Below, piece by piece: positions 37,273-47,530 of a DNA stretch of 64,000 nt. The stretch lies in contig NZ_CP006942.1 in NCBI RefSeq assembly GCF_000521605.1, positions 1,798,001 to 1,862,000 of the forward strand, given 5' to 3'. A program made the translations under genes and the position numbers. This DNA is from Mannheimia sp. USDA-ARS-USMARC-1261 (GTDB taxonomy: Bacteria; Pseudomonadota; Gammaproteobacteria; Enterobacterales; Pasteurellaceae). The notes under the pieces were generated by a model. It was not told where the DNA came from. It was given only the letters and a program-made list of their open reading frames with translations, and did not search any database. The stretch's first letter is position 1; each line of letters opens with the position of its first letter.

Positions 37273-37908
37273 TTAAACCTTTGGCAAATTCAAATTAAAC
37301 CGAATTGCTAATAAGCGGATAATAATAACGGTGAAAACAGTGGCAAGATAAACCCAATCACTTTCTAGCCCAAATGAATTTGCCATCACAAAAATCACAC
37401 CACCAATCAAGCTTGCCGTTACATAAACTTCTTTTTGTAGCACAATCGGCACTTCATTGCGTAAAATATCTCGAATCACGCCGCCGAAACAACCGGTAAC
37501 ACCGCCCAGTGCCACACAAATTAATGGGTGAAGCCCAAAATCTAAGCCTTTTTGTACCCCAATCACCGTAAATACACCAAGCCCAATCGCATCGAATACC
37601 AACAAGCCTGTTTGCCAACTTTTACGGGAAATTTGATTGCGGAAAATCGCCGTAATTACTACTGCCAAGCTAATCATCAGCACATAAATCGGCTGCTTCA
37701 TCCAAAATACCGGAGTTGAGCCAATCATCATATCCCTCAATGTGCCACCACCTACGCCTGTTACAAACGCTAAAATAAACATTCCGAAAATATCCATTTT
37801 GTGCTGGCGAGCCGCAATCGCCCCTGAAATGGCAAACACGATTGTACCGATTAAATCCTGAATAAACAGGAACGACCAAGGCAGTGGTGGAATTAGCTCA
37901 CTAAACAT
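37273..37908 (-). CDS. TRIC-family (UPF0126) membrane channel protein inside the rnf operon
   Basis: 211-residue inner-membrane protein made of two homologous three-helix repeats. Each repeat has the family glycine motif followed by Arg-Asp: GVGGGTLRD and GCFGGVIRD. Eukaryotic and archaeal relatives are trimeric intracellular cation channels; bacterial YicG/YadS members are poorly studied. The ATG at 37908 is preferred (AGGAGC seven bases before) and overlaps the last codons of rnfC, so the two are translationally coupled. A longer frame starting 15 codons upstream is unlikely. Placement between rnfC and rnfD is unusual. Confidence 0.88.
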   Translation of the reverse strand: MFSELIPPLPWSFLFIQDLIGTIVFAISGAIAARQHKMDIFGMFILAFVTGVGGGTLRDMMIGSTPVFWMKQPIYVLMISLAVVITAIFRNQISRKSWQTGLLVFDAIGLGVFTVIGVQKGLDFGLHPLICVALGGVTGCFGGVIRDILRNEVPIVLQKEVYVTASLIGGVIFVMANSFGLESDWVYLATVFTVIIIRLLAIRFNLNLPKV

Positions 37909-40261
37909 CTTTTTGCTCCTGTTCAGCTTGCTTACGAGCTTTGGCTCGAGCAATTGCAGCAGCTACAGCGGCTTTGCGAGGATCTTCGCTTTCCGTTTTG
38001 GGCGAATTGCTATTCGCCCCTACAGCTGCAATATTTTCTGCTTTTTCAACCGCTTGTTGAGCTTCTTTTTTCGCTTTGGCTCTAGCAAGGGCGGCAGCAA
38101 CTGCTGCTTTGCGTGGATCGGTTTCCACATTTTCTGTAGGTTCAGGTAAATTACAATTCGTCCCTACAGTTGCAATATTTTCTGCTTTTTCAACCGCTTG
38201 TTGAGCTTCTTTTTTCGCTTTGGCTCTGGCAAGAGCGGCAGCAACTGCCACTTTGCGTGGATCGGCTTCCACATTTTCTGTAGGTTCAGGCGAACTGTAA
38301 TTCTCCCCTACAGTTGCAATATTTTCTGCTTTTTCAACCGCTTGTTGAGCTTCTTTTTTCGCTTTGGCTCTAGCAAGAGCGGCAGCAACCGCCGCTTTGC
38401 GTGGATCGGTTTCCACATTGTTTGTTGTTTCGGGCGAATTACTGTTCTCCACTACAGGATCTTTCTGAGCCTCTTTTTTCGCTTTGGCTCGAGCAAGTGC
38501 TGCGGCAACTGCAGCTTTGCGAGGGTCAGTTTCAGCATTATCTGTGGCTTCAGTTTCAGTGTTTGCAATATTTTCTGCTTTTTCGACCGCTTGCTCTGCC
38601 TGTTTAGCTAGACGTCTGGCTTTGCGTTGTGCCATTAAATCGCTATTATCAGGCTCACCGTTAGATTTTACTTGCACTTCTGCCGGTGTTTCTTGAATGG
38701 TTTCAGCTGCTTTTTTCGCTTTCAAGCGTTCAAGAGCTGCTTTTACAGGATCAACGCCACCTGCATTTGCCACTTCTTCACGGCGTTTTTCAGCCGCTTG
38801 GGTAATCCGAGCCGTTCTTGCATCTCGTTCTTTTTGTAAACGGGCTTCTCGTGCTTCAAAACGGATTTTAGCTTCTTCCGCCTTGCGAGCTTTTTCTTCA
38901 ATTTCATTGATTTTCGCTTTTTCTTGGCGGAAATACTGAATAAGTGGGATATAGCTTGGGCAAACATAGGCACAAACGCCACACTCAATACAAGCATCCA
39001 AATTGTACTCTTTAGATTTGTCGTGATCTTCCGCTCTGGCAAACCAATAAAGCTGCTGTGGTAATAACCCCACAGGGCAAGCATCAGAGCAGCTTGAGCA
39101 GCGAATGCAACTACGTTCAGGCTCCGGTGGTGCGTATTCAAAATGATCCGGGGCAATCAAGCAGTTTACGGTTTTGGTTACAGGAGCTTGCAATGAAGGC
39201 AAAATAAAGCCCATCATTGGTCCGCCCATAAACACAGGAAAACGCTTGTCAGCTTGGTAGTCCACTTGTTCTAACAAATGCTGAATTGGTGTACCGAGCC
39301 TTGCCCACACATTACCTTTGTTGCGGATTTTGTCGCCAGTCAGAGTAACCACTCGCTCAATTAACGGCTCGTCATCAATAATCGCACGTTTAACGGCATA
39401 CGCTGTGCCGACATTGTGCATTACAATACCCATTTGAATCGTGCGTTGTCCTGCCGGAATTTCAAGCCCGGTCAATACTTGGATTAACTGATCAGATGCC
39501 CCGGACGGATATTTAGTCGGAATGGCTCGCACAAACATATCATTTGAACCTTTCAAGGCTTCTTCTAGTGCTTTAATGGCGTGCGGTTTGTTATCCTCAA
39601 TCGCAATCACCACTTCTTCGGGGCGAAGCACATAACGCAAGATCCGAATTCCTTCAATCAGATCCTGCGTACAATCTTGCATTAAGCGGTCATCACAAGT
39701 AATGTAAGGTTCACATTCCGCCCCGTTAATCACAAGCAATTTACAGCGTTTATCCGCAAGGCTTAATTTTGTTGCAGTTGGAAACACCGCTCCACCTAAG
39801 CCCGCAATGCCGTATTGGTAAACTTTTTGGATAATTTGATCGCTTGTAAGGCTTAAGAAATCTTCAATTGGCTGGCGTTCTACCCATTCATCTTTGCCAT
39901 CGGTTTCGATGATAATCGTCATCTCAGGCAAGCCTGAAGCGTGAGTGGAAACATAAGGCTCAATGCCAATCACTCGTCCTGAAGTTGGACTATGTACCGG
40001 AAGCTGACGGTAGTTATCGCCTTTAGTGAGCGGTTGCCCTTTTAGCACCAAATCGCCCACTTTTACTAATAGTTCTCCCGCCCAACCGGAATGCTGAACC
40101 AGCGGCACATAGAAAAAGCGAGGTAAATTGAGGGTTCGAATCGGCTTACTATTAGATTGATCTTTATTTTCCATCGGGTGAATACCACCCGGGAAATCCC
40201 ATAACTTGCCGCTTTCTTTGTTTTGGCGGATACGCTCAATCACTAAGTTAGGATTGCTCAT
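37901..40261 (-). CDS. rnfC: Ion-translocating electron transport complex subunit RnfC with expanded repeat tail
   Basis: 786-residue peripheral subunit that accepts electrons from NADH. The NADH/FMN region contains [13 protein letters not shown] and [17 protein letters not shown]; two [4Fe-4S] motifs follow, [12 protein letters not shown] and [12 protein letters not shown]. After residue about 450 the protein is a charged helix, then five copies of [20 protein letters not shown] separated by variable linkers to the C-terminus. Repeat tails occur in other RnfC proteins, but here three linkers carry in-frame uptake signals and one a GGGCGAAT palindrome. The start overlaps rnfB by 14 bases. Confidence 0.95.
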   Translation of the reverse strand: MSNPNLVIERIRQNKESGKLWDFPGGIHPMENKDQSNSKPIRTLNLPRFFYVPLVQHSGWAGELLVKVGDLVLKGQPLTKGDNYRQLPVHSPTSGRVIGIEPYVSTHASGLPEMTIIIETDGKDEWVERQPIEDFLSLTSDQIIQKVYQYGIAGLGGAVFPTATKLSLADKRCKLLVINGAECEPYITCDDRLMQDCTQDLIEGIRILRYVLRPEEVVIAIEDNKPHAIKALEEALKGSNDMFVRAIPTKYPSGASDQLIQVLTGLEIPAGQRTIQMGIVMHNVGTAYAVKRAIIDDEPLIERVVTLTGDKIRNKGNVWARLGTPIQHLLEQVDYQADKRFPVFMGGPMMGFILPSLQAPVTKTVNCLIAPDHFEYAPPEPERSCIRCSSCSDACPVGLLPQQLYWFARAEDHDKSKEYNLDACIECGVCAYVCPSYIPLIQYFRQEKAKINEIEEKARKAEEAKIRFEAREARLQKERDARTARITQAAEKRREEVANAGGVDPVKAALERLKAKKAAETIQETPAEVQVKSNGEPDNSDLMAQRKARRLAKQAEQAVEKAENIANTETEATDNAETDPRKAAVAAALARAKAKKEAQKDPVVENSNSPETTNNVETDPRKAAVAAALARAKAKKEAQQAVEKAENIATVGENYSSPEPTENVEADPRKVAVAAALARAKAKKEAQQAVEKAENIATVGTNCNLPEPTENVETDPRKAAVAAALARAKAKKEAQQAVEKAENIAAVGANSNSPKTESEDPRKAAVAAAIARAKARKQAEQEQKDV
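37925..38530 (-). repeat. Tandem coding repeats in the rnfC tail with embedded uptake signals
   Basis: Five copies of a segment encoding [20 protein letters not shown]; the middle units are exactly 144 bases apart. Uptake signals AACCGCTTGT occur in phase at 38048, 38192 and 38336, with a further GACCGCTTGC at 38585, always read as (Q)QAVEKAEN. At 38000-38019 a GGGCGAAT...ATTCGCCC palindrome is translated. Confidence 0.85.
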
Positions 40262-40865
40262 TCTTCCCTCCGCCTGTTACCAATTTTTTCTGTAATTCTG
40301 TTGTATTTACCACAGGAATAATTAAATTTTGGTCAAATTTCCAATTCCACGAGTTCGTGGTTTGTTTAACCGGGATCATTTCAATACAGTTAGTTGGGCA
40401 AGGGGCAACACAAAGCTCACAACCTGTACAGAGATCAGGAATAATAGTGTGCATTGCCTTATTTGTGCCGATAATCGCATCAACAGGGCAAGCCTGAATA
40501 CATTTAGTACAACCAATGCAAAGATCTTCAATCACAAAAGCTACTTTGACTTCGGGCTCTTCCATTCCCTCCATTGGCGGTACTTCAACCCCTAATAGCT
40601 CGGCAAGATTAACCACCAAAGGTCGTCCACCCGGTACACATTTTGTAATGACATCACCATTAGCAATCGCTTCTGCGTAAGGTTTACAACCCGGATAACC
40701 GCATTGCCCGCATTGGCTCTGCGGTAATAAAGCATCAATTTGTTCAACAATCGGATCGGCTTCAACTTTTAGTTTAATTGAGGAATAGCCCAAAATCGCT
40801 CCGAAAATCAGTGCGATAAAAGCGATAGCGATAAGAATATAAGCAATAATTGGTAAATCAAGCAT
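40248..40865 (-). CDS. rnfB: Ion-translocating electron transport complex subunit RnfB
   Basis: 205-residue ferredoxin-like subunit anchored by an N-terminal helix ([22 protein letters not shown]). It has the [15 protein letters not shown] cluster motif and two classical [4Fe-4S] sites, [12 protein letters not shown] and [12 protein letters not shown]. The ATG overlaps the rnfA stop by one base (TAATG). Confidence 0.96.
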   Translation of the reverse strand: MLDLPIIAYILIAIAFIALIFGAILGYSSIKLKVEADPIVEQIDALLPQSQCGQCGYPGCKPYAEAIANGDVITKCVPGGRPLVVNLAELLGVEVPPMEGMEEPEVKVAFVIEDLCIGCTKCIQACPVDAIIGTNKAMHTIIPDLCTGCELCVAPCPTNCIEMIPVKQTTNSWNWKFDQNLIIPVVNTTELQKKLVTGGGKNEQS

Positions 40866-41446
40866 TAGAGTTTCACCAATCCTGTAAAGCCCATAAAGGC
40901 AAGCGACATCAAGCCTGCGGTAATTAAGGCGATAGATGCTCCTTGGAATGGACGAGGCACATCAGCAGCGGCTAAACGTTCACGCAGAGCGGCAAATAAT
41001 ACCAAAACAAGCGAGAATCCAGCTGCGGCACCGAAACCATAAAGTACGGATTCCACTAGGTTATTAGATAAATTCACGTTTAATAACGCCACCCCAAGCA
41101 CCGCACAGTTAGTAGTAATCAGCGGTAAGTAGATGCCTAATAAGCGATAAAGAGTCGGGCTGGTTTTATGGACGATCATTTCTGTTAATTGCACAATCAC
41201 CGCAATCACCAAAATAAACACCAACGTTCTTAAAAACTCGGCATTGAGCGGCTCAAGCAGGTAAGTTTCCACCAAATAGGCTGAAAGTGAGGCAACCGTC
41301 AAAACGAAAGTGGTGGCAAGCCCCATTCCGATTGCGGTTTCTACCTTTTTCGACACCCCCATAAACGGACAAAGCCCTAGGAATTTCACTAGAACAAAGT
41401 TGTTGATTAAGGCGGTGCTGATGACTAACAGAATATAATCGACCAT
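40865..41446 (-). CDS. rnfA: Ion-translocating electron transport complex subunit RnfA
   Basis: 193-residue six-helix membrane subunit, same length as E. coli Rsx[24 protein letters not shown] and [13 protein letters not shown] carry the paired Cys proposed to hold a membrane iron-sulfur centre. The ATG at 41446 (MVDYILLV) matches the family; an upstream in-frame start would add 13 residues without support. First gene of the operon rnfABC-TRIC-DGE. Confidence 0.95.
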   Translation of the reverse strand: MVDYILLVISTALINNFVLVKFLGLCPFMGVSKKVETAIGMGLATTFVLTVASLSAYLVETYLLEPLNAEFLRTLVFILVIAVIVQLTEMIVHKTSPTLYRLLGIYLPLITTNCAVLGVALLNVNLSNNLVESVLYGFGAAAGFSLVLVLFAALRERLAAADVPRPFQGASIALITAGLMSLAFMGFTGLVKL

Positions 41447-41467
41447 AACATCCACAAAATTAAATAT

Positions 41468-41525
41468 ACAAGCGGTCAAAAACACATTTTATTTTGCAAA
41501 AAACAGAGAAAATCTGACCGCTTGT
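41468..41525. repeat. Inverted pair of DNA uptake signals
   Basis: ACAAGCGGTC (41468-41477) and GACCGCTTGT (41516-41525) stand head to head in the divergent rnfA/ettA promoter region, so here the pair is not a gene terminator. Confidence 0.85.
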
Positions 41526-41680
41526 TAAAGTAGCTCATTAAAATAAACGTGATATTATCCCCTGTTTTTACTTCATTCACAATAAAAAATCAGAGGTACT
41601 TTTTAAGCGAAAAACCACCCTATATTTCAAGCTAAAATTCAAGTAGAATAAGGCGAATTTTTTTGTGAGGAATACGAACA

Positions 41681-43351
41681 ATGTCAAGTCAATTTGTTTA
41701 TACGATGCACCGAGTCGGCAAAGTTGTGCCACCGAAGCGTCATATTCTTAAAGATATTTCTTTAAGCTTCTTCCCGGGTGCAAAAATCGGGGTTTTAGGT
41801 TTAAACGGTGCGGGTAAATCGACTTTATTACGCATTATGGCAGGTGTGGATAAAGAGTTTGAAGGTGAAGCTCGCCCACAACCGGGTATTAAAATCGGTT
41901 ATTTACCGCAAGAGCCAAAACTCGATCCACAACAAACCGTACGTGAAGCGGTTGAAGAAGCGGTTTCAGAAGTGAAAAATGCATTAACTCAATTAGATGA
42001 AGTTTATGCAATGTACGCAGACGAGAATGCCGATTTCGACAAGTTGGCAGCGAAACAAGCGGAACTTGAGGCGATTATCCAAGCCCACGATGGTCATAAC
42101 TTAGATAACCAATTAGAACGTGCTGCCGATGCATTACGTTTACCGGATTGGGATGCCAAAATCGAGCATTTATCAGGTGGTGAACGCCGCCGTGTGGCTC
42201 TTTGCCGTCTGTTGCTCGAAAAACCGGATATGCTGTTGTTAGACGAACCGACCAACCACTTGGATGCAGAGTCTGTGGCGTGGTTAGAACGCTTCCTACA
42301 CGACTACGAAGGTACTGTTGTGGCAATTACCCACGACCGTTACTTCTTAGATAACGTTGCCGGCTGGATCTTAGAGCTTGACCGTGGTGAAGGTATTCCT
42401 TGGGAAGGAAACTACTCATCTTGGTTGGAGCAGAAAGAAAAACGCCTTGCCCAAGAGCAAGCAGCGGAATCGGCTCGTCAAAAATCCATTGAGAAAGAGT
42501 TGGAGTGGGTACGCCAAAATCCAAAAGGTCGCCAAGCGAAAAGCAAGGCACGTATGGCTCGCTTTGACGAACTTAACAGCGGCGAATATCAAAAACGTAA
42601 CGAAACCAACGAGCTCTTTATTCCACCTGGTCCACGCTTAGGGGATAAAGTAATTGAGGTGCAAAATTTAACCAAATCTTATGGCGAACGTACTTTGATT
42701 GATGATCTCTCATTCAGCATTCCGAAAGGGGCGATTGTTGGTATTATCGGGGCAAACGGTGCAGGTAAATCGACCTTATTCCGTATGCTTTCAGGACAAG
42801 AACAGCCGGATAGCGGCTCTATTGTAATGGGTGAAACTGTGGTGCTTGCTTCTGTGGATCAGTTCCGTGATGCAATGGACGATAAGAAAACCGTGTGGGA
42901 AGAAGTATCAAACGGACAAGATATTTTAACCATCGGCAACTTTGAAATTCCAAGCCGTGCTTATGTTGGACGTTTCAACTTCAAAGGTGTGGATCAACAA
43001 AAACGTGTGGGCGAATTATCGGGCGGTGAACGTGGTCGTTTACACTTAGCGAAACTTCTACAACGTGGCGGTAACGTACTGTTATTGGACGAACCGACCA
43101 ACGACCTTGATGTAGAAACCCTGCGTGCGTTGGAAAATGCGATCTTAGAATTCCCTGGCTGTGCAATGGTTATCTCGCACGACCGCTGGTTCTTAGACCG
43201 TATCGCCACCCACATTTTAGACTACGGCGATGAAGGCAAAGTAACCTTCTACGAAGGTAACTTCTCGGACTACGAAGAGTGGAAAAAGAAAACCTTTGGT
43301 GAGGCAGCTACTCAGCCGCATCGTGTGAAATATAAACGAATTGCGAAATAA
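41681..43351 (+). CDS. ettA: Energy-dependent translational throttle protein EttA (ABC-F)
   Basis: 556-residue ABC-F ATPase that binds the ribosomal E site and links translation to energy state. Two Walker A motifs (GLNGAGKST and GANGAGKST), two signature motifs (HLSGGERRRVALC and ELSGGERGRLHLA) and two DEPTN Walker B motifs flank a charged linker (about residues 245-320). The sequence follows E. coli EttA along its full length, ending KYKRIAK. Confidence 0.97.
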   Translation: MSSQFVYTMHRVGKVVPPKRHILKDISLSFFPGAKIGVLGLNGAGKSTLLRIMAGVDKEFEGEARPQPGIKIGYLPQEPKLDPQQTVREAVEEAVSEVKNALTQLDEVYAMYADENADFDKLAAKQAELEAIIQAHDGHNLDNQLERAADALRLPDWDAKIEHLSGGERRRVALCRLLLEKPDMLLLDEPTNHLDAESVAWLERFLHDYEGTVVAITHDRYFLDNVAGWILELDRGEGIPWEGNYSSWLEQKEKRLAQEQAAESARQKSIEKELEWVRQNPKGRQAKSKARMARFDELNSGEYQKRNETNELFIPPGPRLGDKVIEVQNLTKSYGERTLIDDLSFSIPKGAIVGIIGANGAGKSTLFRMLSGQEQPDSGSIVMGETVVLASVDQFRDAMDDKKTVWEEVSNGQDILTIGNFEIPSRAYVGRFNFKGVDQQKRVGELSGGERGRLHLAKLLQRGGNVLLLDEPTNDLDVETLRALENAILEFPGCAMVISHDRWFLDRIATHILDYGDEGKVTFYEGNFSDYEEWKKKTFGEAATQPHRVKYKRIAK

Positions 43352-43364
43352 AGCGTAATAAACT

Positions 43365-43402
43365 AAAAAAGCTCAAATCTGCCATCAGATTTGAGCTTTT
43401 TC
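43365..43402. terminator. Bidirectional terminator
   Basis: AAAAGCTCAAATCTG/CAGATTTGAGCTTTTT stem with CCAT loop, between convergent ettA and the small lipoprotein gene. Confidence 0.9.
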
Positions 43403-43427
43403 ATATCTCTATGTATAAAAATAGAAT

Positions 43428-43586
43428 TTATTTTTTACACGGAGAAACCGCTTCAATAATAGAAATGCCCATAAAGGTCGCATTTTCACATACAGGACCT
43501 GAACCGTCGTGTCCACGCACACCTGTACAAGCGGCTAATGTTGCAACAACAGATACAACTGCAAAAATTTTCATTATATTTTTCAT
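43428..43586 (-). CDS. Small lipoprotein (52 residues)
   Basis: Short gene on the minus strand with a strong AAAGGAGA site six bases before the ATG. The product begins MKNIMKIFAVVSVVATLAAC: a lipoprotein signal with lipobox LAAC and acylated Cys20. The mature part is only 32 residues, with further Cys at 33 and 50 that could form a disulfide, and a GHDGSGP stretch. It is framed by a terminator downstream and its own promoter-like region upstream. Function unknown; its size resembles other small Pasteurellaceae lipoproteins. Confidence 0.75.
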   Translation of the reverse strand: MKNIMKIFAVVSVVATLAACTGVRGHDGSGPVCENATFMGISIIEAVSPCKK

Positions 43587-43720
43587 ATTTTGTCTCCTTT
43601 AAAATTAAAGCTTTTATATTATATTAAAAATCATCTTTTAACGAAAGCAATTTAACCACATTCAATGTATGGTTTTTGTGCATTTAATCTACTTTTAAAA
43701 CTCAAAGTAAAAATTTCTCT

Positions 43721-43730
43721 ACAAGCGGTT
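43721..43730 (+). repeat. DNA uptake signal sequence
   Basis: ACAAGCGGTT with downstream AT-rich tract, about 47 bases before dnaQ. Confidence 0.8.
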
Positions 43731-43776
43731 CAATTTTGGTAAAATTTTACAAGATCAAATTATAGAAAGGAAAAAT

Positions 43777-44553
43777 ATGACAGAAGAAAAAATTATTCGC
43801 CAAGTGGTTCTGGATACTGAAACCACAGGAATGAATATGGCAGGTGGACCGCCACAAATTGGGCATAATATTATCGAAATCGGAGCGGTTGAAGTAATTA
43901 ACCGCCGTTTGACCGGGCGAACTTACCACGTTTATATCAAACCACCGCGTGAAGTCGATGAAGAAGCGATTGCAGTTCACGGAATTACCAATGAATTTTT
44001 GCAGGATAAACCTGTTTTTGCTGACATCGCCGATGAGTTTTTAGATTTCATCAAAGGAGCTGAGCTGATTATTCATAATGCACCCTTCGATGTGGCATTT
44101 ATGGATCAGGAATTTTCTTATCTGCCTAATCCTCCGGCGAAAACATCTGAAATGTGTACAGTTACCGATAGCCTACAAATGGCACGTAAGATGTATCCAG
44201 GTAAGCGAAATAATTTAGATGCTTTGTGCGACCGTTTAGGCATTGATAACAGCAAGCGTGTACTTCACGGAGCTTTGCTGGATGCAGAGATCCTAGCCGA
44301 TGTTTTCTTGATGATGACCGGCGGGCAAATTTCATTACTAGGCGAAGAAGAAGTAGAAACGACATCGGTTGTTGTCGATAGTGAAGAAGAATTTTCAGCA
44401 ATTACACTAAATGCAGATGACGCTATTATTCTTAAAGCCAATACTGAAGAGGAAGAATCGCATTTGGCATTATTAAAGCTGATTGAAAAGAAATCGAAAG
44501 GTAATTGTCTTTGGACAAAAGCAATGACTGAAGAATCGGAAATCTTAAATTAA
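43777..44553 (+). CDS. dnaQ: DNA polymerase III epsilon subunit (proofreading exonuclease)
   Basis: 258-residue 3'-5' exonuclease of the replicase core. DEDDh motifs: VLDTETTGMN (D, E), IIHNAPFDVAFMD (D) and HGALLDAEILADV (H, D). The region after residue about 190 is variable and binds the alpha subunit. AAAGG lies before the ATG; a terminator follows. Confidence 0.96.
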   Translation: MTEEKIIRQVVLDTETTGMNMAGGPPQIGHNIIEIGAVEVINRRLTGRTYHVYIKPPREVDEEAIAVHGITNEFLQDKPVFADIADEFLDFIKGAELIIHNAPFDVAFMDQEFSYLPNPPAKTSEMCTVTDSLQMARKMYPGKRNNLDALCDRLGIDNSKRVLHGALLDAEILADVFLMMTGGQISLLGEEEVETTSVVVDSEEEFSAITLNADDAIILKANTEEEESHLALLKLIEKKSKGNCLWTKAMTEESEILN

Positions 44554-44556
44554 TTC

Positions 44557-44592
44557 AAAAATAAACCCAGCACTAGGCTGGGTTTATTTTTA
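44557..44592. terminator. Bidirectional terminator
   Basis: AATAAACCCAGC/GCTGGGTTTATTTTT stem between convergent dnaQ and rplI. Confidence 0.9.
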
Positions 44593-44605
44593 TCTTTATT
44601 ACTGA

Positions 44606-45055
44606 TTATTCAGCGACAACGTTTACTGCTACAGTTGCGTTCACTTCAGGGTGTAAGTGAATTTTAACTTGGTGTTCGCCAGTTGTACGAAGTGGACCTT
44701 CGCCTAAACGAACTTCAGATTTAGCAACTTCAACGCCTGCTGCAGTTAATGCTTCAGCGATGTCTTTTGCAGAGATAGAACCGAATAAACGACCATCATC
44801 ACCTGCTGTTGCAGATACTGATACAGCTGCAATTTCAGCAATTTTAGCTGCACGAGCTTGTGCTGCATTTAATGCAGCAGCTGCTTTCGCTTCTAATTCT
44901 GCACGACGAGCTTCGAAGTGAGCAATGTTAGCTGCTGTTGCCATAACTGCTTTACCTTGTGGGATTAAGAAGTTACGAGCAAAACCAGATTTAACTGTTA
45001 CTTGGTCGCCCACAGAACCTAAGTGAGCAACTTTGTCTAATAAAATAACTTGCAT
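44606..45055 (-). CDS. rplI: 50S ribosomal protein L9
   Basis: 149-residue ribosomal protein. The N-terminal domain [36 protein letters not shown] is the L9 signature, followed by a long connecting helix rich in Ala and Glu and the C-terminal rRNA-binding domain. Last gene of the rpsF operon. Confidence 0.98.
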   Translation of the reverse strand: MQVILLDKVAHLGSVGDQVTVKSGFARNFLIPQGKAVMATAANIAHFEARRAELEAKAAAALNAAQARAAKIAEIAAVSVSATAGDDGRLFGSISAKDIAEALTAAGVEVAKSEVRLGEGPLRTTGEHQVKIHLHPEVNATVAVNVVAE

Positions 45056-45070
45056 TGTACTCTCTCCTGA

Positions 45071-45620
<550 letters not shown>

Positions 45621-45621
45621 A

Positions 45622-45996
45622 TTATTCGCCTGCTTCTTCTACTTCAACTTCTGCTGCTTCAACAGGTTTACGCTCTTCACGTGCTTTTAACATTGGAGAC
45701 GCTTCTGTTACCGCCGCTTTAGTGTGAACGATTAAGTTACGAAGAACCGCATCGTTGTAGCGGAAGTTAGTTTCTAACTCATCGATTACGCTTTGTGGCG
45801 CTTCTACATTCATTAACACATAGTGTGCTTTGTGAAGTTTGTTGATTGGGTATGCTAATTGACGACGACCCCAATCTTCTAAGCGATGAACTTGACCGCC
45901 AGCTTCTTTAACAGATGCTGTGTAACGCTCAATCATTGCTGGTACTTGTTCGCTTTGGTCCGGGTGAACCATAAAAACGATTTCGTAGTGACGCAT
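45622..45996 (-). CDS. rpsF: 30S ribosomal protein S6
   Basis: 124-residue protein [29 protein letters not shown] with the usual acidic C-terminal tail ([13 protein letters not shown]). First gene of rpsF-priB-rpsR-rplI, expressed from the promoter at 46089-46116. Confidence 0.98.
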   Translation of the reverse strand: MRHYEIVFMVHPDQSEQVPAMIERYTASVKEAGGQVHRLEDWGRRQLAYPINKLHKAHYVLMNVEAPQSVIDELETNFRYNDAVLRNLIVHTKAAVTEASPMLKAREERKPVEAAEVEVEEAGE

Positions 45997-46080
45997 TGAC
46001 TATCCTTACGGGTTAGCAGCCTCCAACTTTAGCCAGTCACCAACTTGTGGAAGCAAGGATTAAAAAACGGATGTGACTGA
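45997..46080 (-). promoter_or_regulatory. rpsF leader, candidate S6:S18 autoregulatory RNA
   Basis: The untranslated leader contains a CAGTCAC/GTGACTG pairing and GCTAACCCGTAAGGAT just before the start, like the CCGTAAGGAG segment I recall in enteric rpsF leaders, where the S6:S18 complex binds. Structure was not computed. Confidence 0.45.
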
Positions 46081-46088
46081 ACGGCAGA

Positions 46089-46116
46089 ATTATACGGAAA
46101 AAAGCCTATTTTGCAA
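46089..46116 (-). promoter_or_regulatory. Promoter of the rpsF operon
   Basis: Minus-strand TTGCAA (46111-46116), 16-base spacer, perfect TATAAT (46089-46094). Confidence 0.7.
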
Positions 46117-46154
46117 GCAACAATTCATCTTTTTGCAAAAAATTGAGTAAAAAC

Positions 46155-46206
46155 GACCGCTTGTCATCAAACAAATAAATAAAGTACAATACGCAAACGT
46201 TTGCTT
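46155..46206 (+). promoter_or_regulatory. purD promoter with PurR box and uptake signal
   Basis: TTGTCA (46161-46166), 18 bases, TACAAT (46185-46190) form the promoter. The PurR box ACGCAAACGTTTGCTT lies at 46191-46206, over the transcription start. An uptake signal GACCGCTTGT (46155-46164) overlaps the -35 box. Confidence 0.8.
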
Positions 46207-46227
46207 TTTATTTTATCAAGGAATTAT

Positions 46228-47514
46228 ATGAACATTTTAATTATCGGCAACGGTGGGCGTGAGCACGCTCTTGCGTGGAAAGTCCGCCAATCTCCATTAG
46301 CAGACAAGGTTTTTGTTGCTCCGGGTAATGCAGGAACTGCAACCGAAAACGGTATTGAAAATGTAGCAATTTCCGGCACGGATTTACCTAATCTTGTTGC
46401 CTTTGCCAAAGAACAGGAGATCGGCTTAACTATCGTTGGTCCTGAAGCTCCGCTCGTTGCCGGTGTGGTTGATGCTTTCCGTGCCAATGGTTTAAAAATT
46501 TTTGGTCCAACCCAAGCCGCTGCACAGTTAGAAGGCTCAAAAGCCTTTACCAAAGATTTCTTGGCTCGCCATAATATCCCAACCGCAGAATACCAAAACT
46601 TCACCGAAGTTGAACCGGCACTTGCCTACTTAAAAGAAAAAGGTGCTCCGATTGTGATTAAAGCGGACGGTTTAGCCGCAGGCAAAGGCGTAATTGTGGC
46701 AATGACCTTACAAGAAGCCGAAGATGCTGTGCGTGATATGCTTTCAGGTAACGCCTTTGGGGAAGCCGGCAGCCGTGTGGTAATCGAAGAATTTTTAGAC
46801 GGCGAAGAAGCGAGCTTTATCGTGATGGTGGACGGCAAAAATGTGGAGCCGATGGCAACCTCGCAAGACCATAAACGTGTGGGCGAAGGCGATAAAGGTT
46901 TAAATACCGGCGGAATGGGGGCTTATTCACCGGCTCCGGTTGTAACCGCTGAAATTCACAACCGTGTGATGGAAGAAATCATCTACCCAACCGTGCGTGG
47001 AATGGCGAGTGAAAATAATCCATACACCGGCTTTTTATACGCAGGTTTGATGATTATGCCAAACGGTCAGCCAAAAGTGATTGAATTTAACTGCCGCTTT
47101 GGTGATCCTGAAACGCAGCCGATTATGATGCGTTTGGAATCAGACTTAGTCGAACTTTGCTTAAAAGCCTGTGAAGAAAAATTAGATACCATCAAATCAA
47201 AATGGTGCGAACAAGCTGCTCTTGGTATCGTGCTTGCCGCTGAAGGTTACCCGGGCGATTACCGCAAAGGCGATGAAATTACTGGAATTCCTACCGCAAC
47301 TGCAAACCAAAAAGTTTTCCTTGCCGGTGTGGAACAAAAAGAGGGTAAATTACTCACCAACGGAGGACGTGTACTGTGTGCAACCTCATTAGGAAATAGT
47401 GTGTTTGAAGCCCAACAAAAAGCTTTAAAACTTGCCGAGCAAATCCAATGGACAGGCAGATTCTATCGCAAAGATATTGGTTATCGAGCTGTTGCAAGAG
47501 AAGAAGGTAAATAA
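46228..47514 (+). CDS. purD: Phosphoribosylamine-glycine ligase (GAR synthetase)
   Basis: 428-residue ATP-grasp enzyme making glycinamide ribonucleotide, second step of purine synthesis. MNILIIGNGGREHALAWK at the N-terminus, ADGLAAGKGVIVA (ATP site) and EFNCRFGDPETQ (metal-binding Glu, Asn) are clear. The ATG at 46228 with AAGGAA upstream is the start; the frame extends back to a TTG inside the PurR box but without support. It is not joined to purH here. Confidence 0.97.
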   Translation: MNILIIGNGGREHALAWKVRQSPLADKVFVAPGNAGTATENGIENVAISGTDLPNLVAFAKEQEIGLTIVGPEAPLVAGVVDAFRANGLKIFGPTQAAAQLEGSKAFTKDFLARHNIPTAEYQNFTEVEPALAYLKEKGAPIVIKADGLAAGKGVIVAMTLQEAEDAVRDMLSGNAFGEAGSRVVIEEFLDGEEASFIVMVDGKNVEPMATSQDHKRVGEGDKGLNTGGMGAYSPAPVVTAEIHNRVMEEIIYPTVRGMASENNPYTGFLYAGLMIMPNGQPKVIEFNCRFGDPETQPIMMRLESDLVELCLKACEEKLDTIKSKWCEQAALGIVLAAEGYPGDYRKGDEITGIPTATANQKVFLAGVEQKEGKLLTNGGRVLCATSLGNSVFEAQQKALKLAEQIQWTGRFYRKDIGYRAVAREEGK

Positions 47515-47530
47515 GCTTAAATGTATAGTT

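Noticed and set aside
37925-38530. CRISPR-like or minisatellite array
   Set aside because: Regular 144-base spacing, but units are translated rnfC repeats and linkers are themselves similar.
37913-38939. Plus-strand frames opposite rnfC
   Set aside because: Antisense shadows of the rnfC tail repeats; the open frames arise from the repeated composition.
43411-43602. 63-residue plus-strand reading frame
   Set aside because: It is antisense to the small lipoprotein gene, which has a clear ribosome site and lipobox; the plus-strand frame has neither.
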